This document shows, one piece after another, positions 25,325 through 33,235 of a DNA stretch of 33,235 bases. Source of the stretch: an uncultured bacterium (GTDB lineage Bacteria > Planctomycetota > Phycisphaerae > Phycisphaerales > SM1A02); the NCBI GenBank assembly GCA_903927725.1, contig CAIYOC010000041.1:1-33235 (forward strand), read 5' to 3'. The first letter of the stretch is position 1. Each line of letters begins with the position of its first letter. The notes below the pieces were generated by a model. That model did no database searches. It saw nothing but the letters and a program-made list of their open reading frames with translations, and was not told where the DNA came from. The translations under genes and the position numbers were made by a program.

Positions 25325-25912
25325 ATGGCCAAGACGATCTGGGTGACCAGCGACACGCACTTCTGGCACGAAGAAGCCCTCGCGCTCTACAAGCGCGAAT
25401 TCGGCGGCGTGGAGGAGATGAATGATGCGCTGATCGACTGGATCAACGCCACGGTGGGCAAGGGCGACGAGCTCTGGCACCTGGGCGACTTCGTGGCCGG
25501 GCTTCCCTGGAAGAAGCAGCCGCGCAAGGCCGTCAAGCTCGCACGCGACTGCCGCGATCGGATCCGCTGCACCACCGTGCATCTTGTGCGCGGCAACCAC
25601 GACCCGCGCTTGCCGGGCTTCGAGCGGCTCTTCGATTCGGTTCACGACATCGCCAGCTGGAAGGGCTGGGAGCGCGGCGAGCACCGCATCGTGCTCTGCC
25701 ACTATCCGATGCTCGCCTGGCAAGGTCGATGGAACGGTTCGCTGCACCTGCACGGCCATCTGCACGGCGGCTTGCCGAGCCAGAGTCGATCGGCCGATGT
25801 CGGCGTGGATTGCCACCGCTACCGGCCGGTCGCGATGGAGTCGATGCTGGCGCGGTGCGCACGCCAGGCGATTCAGCACTTGGACGAGTACCAGCGTCCG
25901 CGTACGCGCTAG
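25325..25912 (+). CDS. Calcineurin-like metallophosphoesterase
   Basis: VTSDTHFWH, LWHLGDFV, LVRGNHDPR, VLCHYPMLAW, LHLHGHLHG: all five metallophosphoesterase blocks. Confidence 0.93.
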   Translation: MAKTIWVTSDTHFWHEEALALYKREFGGVEEMNDALIDWINATVGKGDELWHLGDFVAGLPWKKQPRKAVKLARDCRDRIRCTTVHLVRGNHDPRLPGFERLFDSVHDIASWKGWERGEHRIVLCHYPMLAWQGRWNGSLHLHGHLHGGLPSQSRSADVGVDCHRYRPVAMESMLARCARQAIQHLDEYQRPRTR

Positions 25913-25916
25913 CGCA

Positions 25917-26927
25917 TCACTCAGGATCGGAGCCCTTGTCGGATCCAGCAGCATCCGGCGCGGCGCTGGCATCATCGCCCTTGACGCGCCCCTTCCGGCC
26001 GGCCTTGCGTGCCTGCTCGAGCAACTCCCACTGGCGCCACGCCTCGCGCACGGCGTCGGACCATGCAAACGTCGGGCTTGTGGCAGGATCCCACCCCACA
26101 AGGTGCTCCTCGCCCGCGCGCGCATCGGCGCGCGTGTACGCCCAGGGCTGGCCGTAGACCTCCATGCAGAGCTCCCAGACCGCGGGGTCGTGCTCCTTCA
26201 GCTCGGTCACCGTGTCGACATGGTTGTGCTGGTTGTCGTTCTCGCGATTGGTGTCGAAGAAGGACTGCGTGGCCTCGGCCCAGTATTCCATGCGGTTCTC
26301 GCGGGCATAGGCCCCCTGCCACAGGCCCTTCTTCATCGCCGCGTCGTAAGCCGCCTCGAGCCGGCGATCGAAGGTCGGATCGACCGACGACAGGCCCATC
26401 TCGTGAATCGCGTGCGCGAACTCATGGATGAAGATGCTCTCGGTGGCGTATGGATCGCCGGGATACGTGAGCAGGTTCTCTTCGCCGGCACTCACGGCCG
26501 GCCGGTGCGGCGTTGCGCCAAGCCCGCGCGCACGCATGTCCCAGTATCCCTTGGGCTCGAGGTCGCTGTGCTCGGGCACGTCGGTGGTGACCTCGCCCAC
26601 ATCCATGATTGCCACGCGCACGTTGTTGGCACCCATCGCCCGCGCGATCTCGGGACGGCTGCGCAGCATGCGGCGCGCGAGCCACACGGCTTCCTGCAGC
26701 GCGCGTGGATCGACCTTGGCGCTGGCCACGAACGGCAAGCCTTCCCACACGATGCACTGCTCGTAGAAAGGCTTGAGGCCGAAGCGCTCGCGAACGTCGG
26801 CTGCGATCGGCCCCGCTGCCACCACCACGCGATCCACGAGCGTGCTGCCAGGAACCGATGGCCCGGCCGGCCGGTCATCGGCCAAGGTGAACGAAGCGAC
26901 GGCGAGCGTGCAGGCCATGCGGAGCAT
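25917..26927 (-). CDS. Secreted zincin-like metallopeptidase (HExxH), putative
   Basis: Signal-like N-terminus MLRMACTLAVASFTLA; ESIFIHEFAHAIHEMGL (HExxH) and downstream EYWAEATQSFFD possible third ligand. Confidence 0.65.
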   Translation of the reverse strand: MLRMACTLAVASFTLADDRPAGPSVPGSTLVDRVVVAAGPIAADVRERFGLKPFYEQCIVWEGLPFVASAKVDPRALQEAVWLARRMLRSRPEIARAMGANNVRVAIMDVGEVTTDVPEHSDLEPKGYWDMRARGLGATPHRPAVSAGEENLLTYPGDPYATESIFIHEFAHAIHEMGLSSVDPTFDRRLEAAYDAAMKKGLWQGAYARENRMEYWAEATQSFFDTNRENDNQHNHVDTVTELKEHDPAVWELCMEVYGQPWAYTRADARAGEEHLVGWDPATSPTFAWSDAVREAWRQWELLEQARKAGRKGRVKGDDASAAPDAAGSDKGSDPE

Positions 26928-26959
26928 GCCGGTACGGTACCCATCACAGGAGGCAGTCC

Positions 26960-28300
26960 ATGCACGTGACGCGCCGAGGATTCATCACCGTTGCCGCCAT
27001 CGGATCATTGGTCCCGATGATGCCGGCGTGTGCGACGCGCCCGCGCCGCTCGCGCCGGCCTGCGGCCGAGCCGCTGCGACTGGCCTGCATCGGCACGGCC
27101 AATCGCGCCTGGGACAACATCCAGGAGCTCCGCCATGAGCGCATCGTGGCGCTGTGCGATGTCGATGCCGGATACCTCGCCCGGGCATCGAGCGAGTTTC
27201 CAGATGCACGAACCTTCCGCGACTTCCGCGAATTGCTGGCGATGGAGCGCGAGCTCGATCTGGACGGTGTGGTCGTGTCCACGCCCGACCATACGCATGC
27301 GCTCGCCACGGCACTCGCGCTGCAGGCCGGCCTACCCGTGTACTGCGAGAAGCCGCTCACGCGCACGGTGCGTGAACTCGGCGTGCTGCGCTCGCTCTGG
27401 GAGCGCCACCCCGTGGCCACGCAGATGGGCACGCAGATCCACGCGGGCGACAACTACCGCCGCGTCGTCGAAGCGATCCGTGCGGGAGCGATCGGCCGCG
27501 TGACGGCGGTCGATTGCTGGCAACAGAAGAGCTGGGGCGATGGACGGCTGACGCCGGGTGCCGTGCCGCCGGCCGGGCTCGATTGGGAGCTGTGGCAAGG
27601 CCCGATTGAACGCCGCGCATACATCGATGGCGTGCACCCTGCGAACTGGCGGCGCTACTGGTCCTACGGCTCGGGCACCCTGGGTGACATGGGTTGTCAC
27701 ATCATGGACCTTCCGTTCTGGGCACTCGGGCTGGATCGGCTCGATGGCCGTTCGATCGAGATCCAGGCCGATGGCCCCCCACCCGATGCCATCGGCACGC
27801 CTGCGTGGCTCGAGGCATCGTGGGCGATCGCGCCCGAACGTGCCGGCGACGATCCGCTCGTGCTGCGATGGTTCGACGGCGGCCGCATGTCGCCCTTCGT
27901 GCAGGAGATCGGCGCGAAGGATCGCGTTGACTACCACGGTCGATTCAGCGTCTGCTTCCAGGGCACCACGGGCGCACTCTTCGCCAACTACGGCGAGATG
28001 CTGCTCTGGCCCGGCGCACGCGCCGCCGCATGGCAGCCGCCTGCACCCACGATCGCACCGAGCATCGGGCATCATCGGGAGTGGTTGCAGGCCATCCGCG
28101 ATGGCCAGCCGACCGCACCGCTGTGCGGGCTTCCCTATGCCACGCGCCTGACCGAGCTGGTGCTCCTGGGCACGGTCGCGTATCGCGCCGGCCGCCCGAT
28201 CCGCTGCGTTCCCGGAAGCATGCGCATCGACGGTGACCCTGCGGCGGACCGGCTGCTGGGCGAGCCTGCACTGCCGGGCTGGACGCTGCCCGGCGCGTGA
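26960..28300 (+). CDS. Gfo/Idh/MocA family oxidoreductase with Tat-like signal
   Basis: TRRGFITVAAIGSLVPMMPAC signal; LRLACIGTANRAWDNI, VSTPDHTHALATALALQAGLPVYCEKPLTRTVRE (Gfo/Idh EKP motif), GCHIMDLPFWAL. Confidence 0.93.
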   Translation: MHVTRRGFITVAAIGSLVPMMPACATRPRRSRRPAAEPLRLACIGTANRAWDNIQELRHERIVALCDVDAGYLARASSEFPDARTFRDFRELLAMERELDLDGVVVSTPDHTHALATALALQAGLPVYCEKPLTRTVRELGVLRSLWERHPVATQMGTQIHAGDNYRRVVEAIRAGAIGRVTAVDCWQQKSWGDGRLTPGAVPPAGLDWELWQGPIERRAYIDGVHPANWRRYWSYGSGTLGDMGCHIMDLPFWALGLDRLDGRSIEIQADGPPPDAIGTPAWLEASWAIAPERAGDDPLVLRWFDGGRMSPFVQEIGAKDRVDYHGRFSVCFQGTTGALFANYGEMLLWPGARAAAWQPPAPTIAPSIGHHREWLQAIRDGQPTAPLCGLPYATRLTELVLLGTVAYRAGRPIRCVPGSMRIDGDPAADRLLGEPALPGWTLPGA

Positions 28301-28307
28301 GCCTCGC

Positions 28308-29942
28308 TCAGTGCAAGCCCTCTTCCTCGTGCGCCTGCAGGATCGCACGGAAGGTCGGCAGGTTCTCCATGAAGAGATCGACGACCTCAGGATCGAACTG
28401 GCCTCCGCGCTCGCCCGTGATCAGCTCGATCACGCGGTCCTCGGTCCACGGCTCCTTGTAGCAGCGACGCGCGCTGAGCGCGTCGTAGACATCGGCGATG
28501 CCGACGATGCGTGCTTCGAGAGGGATCGCATCGCCGCGCAGCGGCCGAGACGATCCGTCGACCTGCGGCACCGGTGGATAGCCCGCACCATCCCAGCGCT
28601 GGTGATGGTGCAGCGCGATGCGCTTGGCGACCAGGTCGAACTCGCGGTCATCGCCGAAGAGATCGGCACCGATCGTGGTGTGCCGCTCCATCACGGCGCG
28701 CTCCTCGGGGTCGAGCTTGCCGGGCTTCTTGAGCACGGCATCGGGCACGCCGACCTTGCCGACATCATGCAGCGTGGCGGCCAGGGCGAACCGGTCCACG
28801 TCGCGCTCCCACTCCGGGCCATTGCGGCCGCGCCGGGCGCCCCATGCCTCGAGGAGGATGCGCGAGATGCGCGACACGCGCTGTACGTGCGGACCGGTCT
28901 CGCTCGGGTCGCGCAGGCGCGCCATCGCGATCGTGCGGTCGATGAGGCTCTTGGTCAGCTGGGCGCGCTGCACGCTCATCGAAACCGTGGCCGCGAAGCG
29001 CGCCGCCACGCCGATGTCACCGGGCTCGAAGCCGATCGTGCTCGCACCGTCGGCTCGATGCGGGTTGATCAGCTGGAACACGCCGATGCAGCGCCCGCTC
29101 TCGCCGAGCAGCGGCACACCGAGGATGCTCCTCGTGCGGTAGCCCGTGCGCTCGTCGACGGAGCGGTTGAACCGGTACGGCGCCTCGGACGGAAGGTCGT
29201 AGACATCGGGCACGTGGAGGATCTTGCCCGTGACCGCCACGTAGCCGGCGATGCTCGAGGTATCGAGCGGGAGCACGACCGACCGCACGAATCGCTCGGC
29301 GCTGCCGAGCACATCGTTCTGCGCATAGACCATGCGCAGCTGATTGCCCTCGCGCACGAAGACGCCGCCGGCCTCACAATGCGTGAACTGGCGCGCATCG
29401 GTGAGCACGCGCATGAGCACGGTTTCGGGATCGTTCAGCTGGGCCAGCTCGTTGGCCGACTGCTCAAGCGCCCCGAGCCGCACGACACCATCGTCGGGCT
29501 CGCTTCGCGTGGCGTGGAGCGTGACGCCGGCATCGATGTGCCGCAGCAGGATGTCGCGCAGCTCATGGGGAGGCGGCATCTTCACGATCACCTCGCGCGC
29601 ACCCAGGTCCAGTGCCTGGCGCCTGACCACCTCGTCGTCGCTGGCCGTCAGGGCAAGGATCGGGATGGCTCCGACCCACGGCAACTGGCGGACCGCCGCG
29701 ATCGCATCGAAGCCGGTGATGCCGGGCATCATCAGGTCGATGACGACCAGGTCGAGCTCGACCTGCGCCAGCGGCCCTCGGATCTCGGTGAGCGCAACGG
29801 CGCTGTCGGTGAAGCCGTGCACCTTGATGCGCTGGTCATCGGCCAGAACGCGGCGCACGAATTCGATGACCATCGGCTGATCGTCGATCACCACGACGTG
29901 GATGTCGTGGCCTGCCGGCAGGTGGTGCGTGCTTGTGTCCAT
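28308..29942 (-). CDS. Response regulator receiver - GAF - HD-GYP c-di-GMP phosphodiesterase-type protein
   Basis: Receiver: VVVIDDQPM...VVIDLMMPGITG; GAF region; HD-GYP: LAATLHDVGKVGVPDAVLKKPGKLDPEE and LHHHQRWDGAGYP. Confidence 0.92.
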   Translation of the reverse strand: MDTSTHHLPAGHDIHVVVIDDQPMVIEFVRRVLADDQRIKVHGFTDSAVALTEIRGPLAQVELDLVVIDLMMPGITGFDAIAAVRQLPWVGAIPILALTASDDEVVRRQALDLGAREVIVKMPPPHELRDILLRHIDAGVTLHATRSEPDDGVVRLGALEQSANELAQLNDPETVLMRVLTDARQFTHCEAGGVFVREGNQLRMVYAQNDVLGSAERFVRSVVLPLDTSSIAGYVAVTGKILHVPDVYDLPSEAPYRFNRSVDERTGYRTRSILGVPLLGESGRCIGVFQLINPHRADGASTIGFEPGDIGVAARFAATVSMSVQRAQLTKSLIDRTIAMARLRDPSETGPHVQRVSRISRILLEAWGARRGRNGPEWERDVDRFALAATLHDVGKVGVPDAVLKKPGKLDPEERAVMERHTTIGADLFGDDREFDLVAKRIALHHHQRWDGAGYPPVPQVDGSSRPLRGDAIPLEARIVGIADVYDALSARRCYKEPWTEDRVIELITGERGGQFDPEVVDLFMENLPTFRAILQAHEEEGLH

Positions 29943-30029
29943 GCGATCCGGGACGGATGCTAGCCACGATCGGTTCGTGCTTCGATTGCCGCACCGAATG
30001 CCATCGCAGGCCGCGCTACCCTTTCCTCC

Positions 30030-30689
30030 ATGGCACAGGCACCGCTCGTCGGCGTGATCATGGGCTCGCAGAGTGACTGGGAGACGATGCAGCACGCCAG
30101 CGCGATGCTCGCTCTGCTCGACGTGCCGCACGAGTGCCGCGTGGTGAGCGCACACCGCACCCCTGACTTGCTGTTCGAGTACGCCAGCGCCGCCCACGGT
30201 CGAGGTCTGCGAGTGATCATCGCGGGTGCAGGCGGCGCAGCCCACCTGCCGGGCATGTGTGCAAGCAAGACCCATCTGCCGGTGCTTGGCGTGCCGGTCG
30301 AGAGCAAGGCGCTGCGAGGCCTCGATTCGCTGCTGTCGATCGCGCAGATGCCAGCAGGCATCCCTGTCGGCACGCTCGCGATCGGCCGCGCCGGCGCCAC
30401 GAACGCCGGCATGCTGGCTGCAGCCATCATCGCCCACACCGAGACCTCGGTGCGCACGCGGCTCGAGCGCTACCGGGCGCAGCAGACGGCATCAGTGCTG
30501 GCCCACCCGGTGCCGCGCGCCGGGCACGTTGCGCCGGCGATCGATCTGGCGCTCGCCCAGCCGTTGATCGAATGGCGCGGCTCGGGTGCGGCGGCGACCG
30601 GCTCCACGCGCCGCTCGCGCACGCCGCGCTCGAGTGATCGCGCAGCACGGACGGCCAAGGGTGCCCGCCGCGGAAAGGGCCGTCGATGA
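30030..30689 (+). CDS. purE: N5-carboxyaminoimidazole ribonucleotide mutase, with basic C-terminal extension
   Basis: [64 protein letters not shown], followed by a long Arg/Lys-rich tail. Confidence 0.95.
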   Translation: MAQAPLVGVIMGSQSDWETMQHASAMLALLDVPHECRVVSAHRTPDLLFEYASAAHGRGLRVIIAGAGGAAHLPGMCASKTHLPVLGVPVESKALRGLDSLLSIAQMPAGIPVGTLAIGRAGATNAGMLAAAIIAHTETSVRTRLERYRAQQTASVLAHPVPRAGHVAPAIDLALAQPLIEWRGSGAAATGSTRRSRTPRSSDRAARTAKGARRGKGRR

Positions 30690-31726
30690 AGGTCGGTATC
30701 GTCGGTGGTGGCCAGCTTGGCCGCATGCTCGCGCTCGCCGGCATCCCGTTGGGCATGCGGTTCCGGTTCCTCGAGCCGAGCATGAGCTGCCCTGCAGCAG
30801 CGCTCGGCGAAGTCATCGGGACGCCCTACGACGATCCCGAAGGTCTGGTGCGGTTCGCCCAGAACCTCTCGGTGGCAACGTATGAGTTCGAGAATGTGCC
30901 CACCGCGACCGTCGAGTTCCTGCAGCAGTCGCTGGGCGTGCATCCAGGCGCCAAGAGCCTGCAGATCGCGCAGGATCGCATCCAGGAGAAGCACTTCTTC
31001 AAGGAGTGCGGACTCGGGGTGCAGGCGTTCCATGCGGTTGGGTCGAGTGCCGACCTCCCGCGCGCACTCGAAGCGGTCGGCCCCGTCGGCGTGCTCAAGA
31101 CCCGTCGCATGGGCTACGACGGCAAGGGCCAGCGCGTGATCCGCAACGGTGATTCGCTGGAATCCGCGTGGATCGCGCTCGGCAAGGTGCCCTGCATCTA
31201 CGAGGCCTTCGTCGAGTTCGAGCGCGAGGTGAGCATCATCGGCGTGCGTACGCGCGTGGGCGGCAAGCCGCAGGTCGCGTTCTACGAACTCTGCCAGAAC
31301 GAGCATGTCAGCGGGATCCTGCACCAGACCGTGGTACCCACGCCCGAGGGTGATCGGCTCACCGCGCTCGCGCGCGAGCAGGCGCACGCTGTCATGGAGC
31401 GGCTCGACCACGTCGGCGTGCTCACGATCGAGTTCTTCGCGCACGGCGACACGCTGACGGCCAACGAGATGGCGCCGCGCGTGCACAACTCCGGCCACTG
31501 GACGATCGAAGGCGCACAGACGAGCCAGTTCGAGAACCACCTGCGCGCGATCGCGGGGCTGCCGCTCGGCTCGACAGCGCTGCGCGCGCCCTGCGTGATG
31601 ACGAACATCGTCGGCACCCTGCCGACGACCGCCACCGTGCTCTCGCAGCCCAACGCGCACTTGCACCTGTACGGCAAGGCGCCTCGCGCCGGCCGCAAGC
31701 TCGGCCACATCACCCTGGTGGGGTGA
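30686..31726 (+). CDS. purK: N5-carboxyaminoimidazole ribonucleotide synthase (ATP-grasp)
   Basis: [107 protein letters not shown] overlap with purE. Confidence 0.96.
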   Translation: MKVGIVGGGQLGRMLALAGIPLGMRFRFLEPSMSCPAAALGEVIGTPYDDPEGLVRFAQNLSVATYEFENVPTATVEFLQQSLGVHPGAKSLQIAQDRIQEKHFFKECGLGVQAFHAVGSSADLPRALEAVGPVGVLKTRRMGYDGKGQRVIRNGDSLESAWIALGKVPCIYEAFVEFEREVSIIGVRTRVGGKPQVAFYELCQNEHVSGILHQTVVPTPEGDRLTALAREQAHAVMERLDHVGVLTIEFFAHGDTLTANEMAPRVHNSGHWTIEGAQTSQFENHLRAIAGLPLGSTALRAPCVMTNIVGTLPTTATVLSQPNAHLHLYGKAPRAGRKLGHITLVG

Positions 31727-31732
31727 GGGGTG

Positions 31733-31747
31733 GTGTCCCCCGGACAC
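31733..31747. terminator. Short hairpin between convergent purK and the downstream minus-strand gene
   Basis: GTGTCC-CCC-GGACAC, 6-bp perfect stem flanked by further GGTG/CACC complementarity; no T-tract. Confidence 0.3.
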
Positions 31748-31769
31748 GGACCACCACCACCCACGTCCA

Positions 31770-32450
31770 TCAACGCCGCTGCTCGACGGCGTCAATCAAG
31801 GCCGCCATCCGCAACATCTGGTGATCGGGCATCAGCGCTGGGACCTTGTCCGAGTGACCGGCCCCGATGCCCCTGAACCGCACGACGAACGCATAGGGAT
31901 CGGGCATGCTCCCACCGGACATCAATCGCTCGGCGGTGAGTGCCGCCGCACCAGTGCCTGACACCAGAAAGGCCCACGCACCCGTGTCGCCTGGTGCAAC
32001 GCCCGCCATCGGAGTTCCGCCCCCTTGCCATTCGCCGCCCGTTCCCACGCCACCCTGCCAACTGCCCGCGAACGGAGCCGCGCCGGTGCCTGGCATGATT
32101 CGTGACATCCCCGGGTGACTCGAACGAAGCAGCGTGACGACGAATCCGCCGAGCTCCCTCGGCAATCGGAACATGAAGCCCGTGAGGTACCCACCCCGTT
32201 CGACGTCGGACGTGTTGGTGAGGGACACAAGCATCTGCACAGCGTTGATCGACACGTGTGTGCAACTGATCATGCCCGAGAACGAACAGAGACGCTCGGT
32301 GCTGAGATCGGTGTTCGGAGCGAGGACAGCGATGCTGGTGTCGGATGGACGAATCGTGGATGGTCGATCCGCCCACGCCGATCGAGGTAGCCCCAGATCG
32401 ACGGTCGTTACCTGCTCAAGCGTCTGTGCGACAATGGGTTGGTCATTCAT
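31770..32450 (-). CDS. Paralog of the adjacent PEP-CTERM-like protein, lacking signal peptide and sorting anchor
   Basis: Shares GGYLTGFMFRLP, GTGAAPFAGSWQGGVGTGGEWQGGGTPMAGVAPGDTGAWAFLVSGTGAAAL and DPYAFVVRFRGIGAGHSDKVPAL with 32524..33156; likely start MNDQPIVAQ at 32450. Confidence 0.65.
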   Translation of the reverse strand: MNDQPIVAQTLEQVTTVDLGLPRSAWADRPSTIRPSDTSIAVLAPNTDLSTERLCSFSGMISCTHVSINAVQMLVSLTNTSDVERGGYLTGFMFRLPRELGGFVVTLLRSSHPGMSRIMPGTGAAPFAGSWQGGVGTGGEWQGGGTPMAGVAPGDTGAWAFLVSGTGAAALTAERLMSGGSMPDPYAFVVRFRGIGAGHSDKVPALMPDHQMLRMAALIDAVEQRR

Positions 32451-32477
32451 GGCAGTGGTCCCTTGTTGAGTATGCCA

Positions 32478-32513
32478 CTGCCTTGGGCCGATCAGGCAAT
32501 CGGCCCAAGGCAG
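32478..32513. repeat. Perfect inverted repeat / hairpin between the two paralogs (15-bp stem, 6-nt loop)
   Basis: CTGCCTTGGGCCGAT (32478-32492) - CAGGCA - ATCGGCCCAAGGCAG (32499-32513). Confidence 0.9.
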
Positions 32514-32523
32514 GGCGTGTGCA

Positions 32524-33156
32524 TCAGTTACGGCGGCGACGGCTGAAGGCCAGGCCCATGGCACCAAGCACCAAGGCACCGGGCGCAGGAGTAACTGCCG
32601 GCACCTTGTCGGAGCAATCATCATCCAGCCCGCGGAAGCGGACGATGAACGCGTAGGCATCGCCATCCACGAAGTTGACGGCATCCAGTGCGGATGCCAT
32701 CACCCCCGTGATGGAGAAGACCCACTGACCAGTCGAGCCAGACGCAACTCCGTCATTCGGGCTACCGCCGCTCAGCCACGACGCCCCCAGCCCTGCCCCG
32801 CCAAGCCACGCGCCGGGGAAGGGTGAGCCACTGGAGCCAGCCGGGATGTTGGTCATGCCCGCGTAGGTCGAGGAGACCAAGTTCGAGGTGAATGCGCCGA
32901 AGGAAGCGGGCGTACGGAACATGAACGCCGTCAGATAGCCACCTTTCGATGGATCGGTGGTGTTGGTCAGCGTGACCGTGAGCTGGCCCTGGTTGCCGCC
33001 CAAGAACTGGTAGTCCAGGAAGCCCGTGAAGTCAGCGAGCCCCTCGGTGCTCAGGGCAAGGTTGCCCTCGATCGAGGTCATGCTGGCTGAAGCGGGGACG
33101 GCGATCGCCCCAAGAAGGGACAGGGCCACGACGGACGAGATGCGTGCACAAGACAT
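32524..33156 (-). CDS. Secreted PEP-CTERM-like sorting-domain protein
   Basis: Signal peptide MSCARISSVVALSLLGAIAVPASAS; C-terminal VTPAPGALVLGAMGLAFSRRRRN = PEP-CTERM-like motif, TM and Arg cluster. Confidence 0.75.
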   Translation of the reverse strand: MSCARISSVVALSLLGAIAVPASASMTSIEGNLALSTEGLADFTGFLDYQFLGGNQGQLTVTLTNTTDPSKGGYLTAFMFRTPASFGAFTSNLVSSTYAGMTNIPAGSSGSPFPGAWLGGAGLGASWLSGGSPNDGVASGSTGQWVFSITGVMASALDAVNFVDGDAYAFIVRFRGLDDDCSDKVPAVTPAPGALVLGAMGLAFSRRRRN

Positions 33157-33235
33157 AACAGGCCTTTCGAGAAAGGTTTCAACGCGAACACATGTGCAGG
33201 CCGCCTTCGGACCTTCGCAGGTAGAAAACGACCAA

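Noticed and set aside
25584-26969. 461-aa plus-strand ORF overlapping the metallophosphoesterase and the HExxH gene
   Set aside because: Out-of-frame and antisense composition artefact; no motifs.
28233-29963. 576-aa plus-strand ORF opposite the HD-GYP regulator
   Set aside because: Antisense shadow of a strongly supported regulator; no recognisable domain.
1-33235. CRISPR arrays, tRNA/rRNA genes, transposases or prophage genes
   Set aside because: Looked for regularly spaced repeats and recognisable RNA or mobile-element signatures; none seen by eye. tRNAscan/Infernal and an IS search would be needed to be certain.

Overview
High-GC bacterial chromosomal window. The gene content suggests a planctomycete, probably of the Phycisphaerae: a DUF1501 + PSD1/DUF1549/DUF1553 cytochrome pair, an ECF sigma factor divergent from a Ser/Thr kinase-propeller protein, tandem 'DLDGNGxVDGxDLGLLLxxWG' dockerin-like repeats, and a PEP-CTERM-like protein. 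The main block is a compact classical menaquinone operon on the minus strand (menF-menD-menH-menB-menA-menC-menE, about 3.6-11.8 kb) with almost every junction overlapping. A convergent hotdog thioesterase (possible DHNA-CoA thioesterase) overlaps the 3' end of menE. Other genes: RNase D, ClpS, a HigBA/RelE-type toxin-antitoxin pair, a GAF/HD-GYP response regulator, purE-purK, a Gfo/Idh/MocA oxidoreductase, an HExxH metalloprotease-like protein and metallophosphoesterases. Observations most worth a second look: (1) one ORF joining a PhoD-type phosphatase to a complete MltA-like lytic transglycosylase with a lipobox; (2) a voltage-gated-type K+ channel split by a frameshift between S4 and S5; (3) tandem PEP-CTERM-family paralogs, one of which has lost its signal peptide and sorting anchor, separated by a perfect 15-bp hairpin; (4) an 87-aa orphan translationally coupled to the ECF sigma factor; (5) a repeat-rich divergent menF/rnd promoter region. 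No CRISPR arrays, tRNAs, rRNAs or transposases were recognised. All family assignments come from reading motifs by eye; no database search was run.
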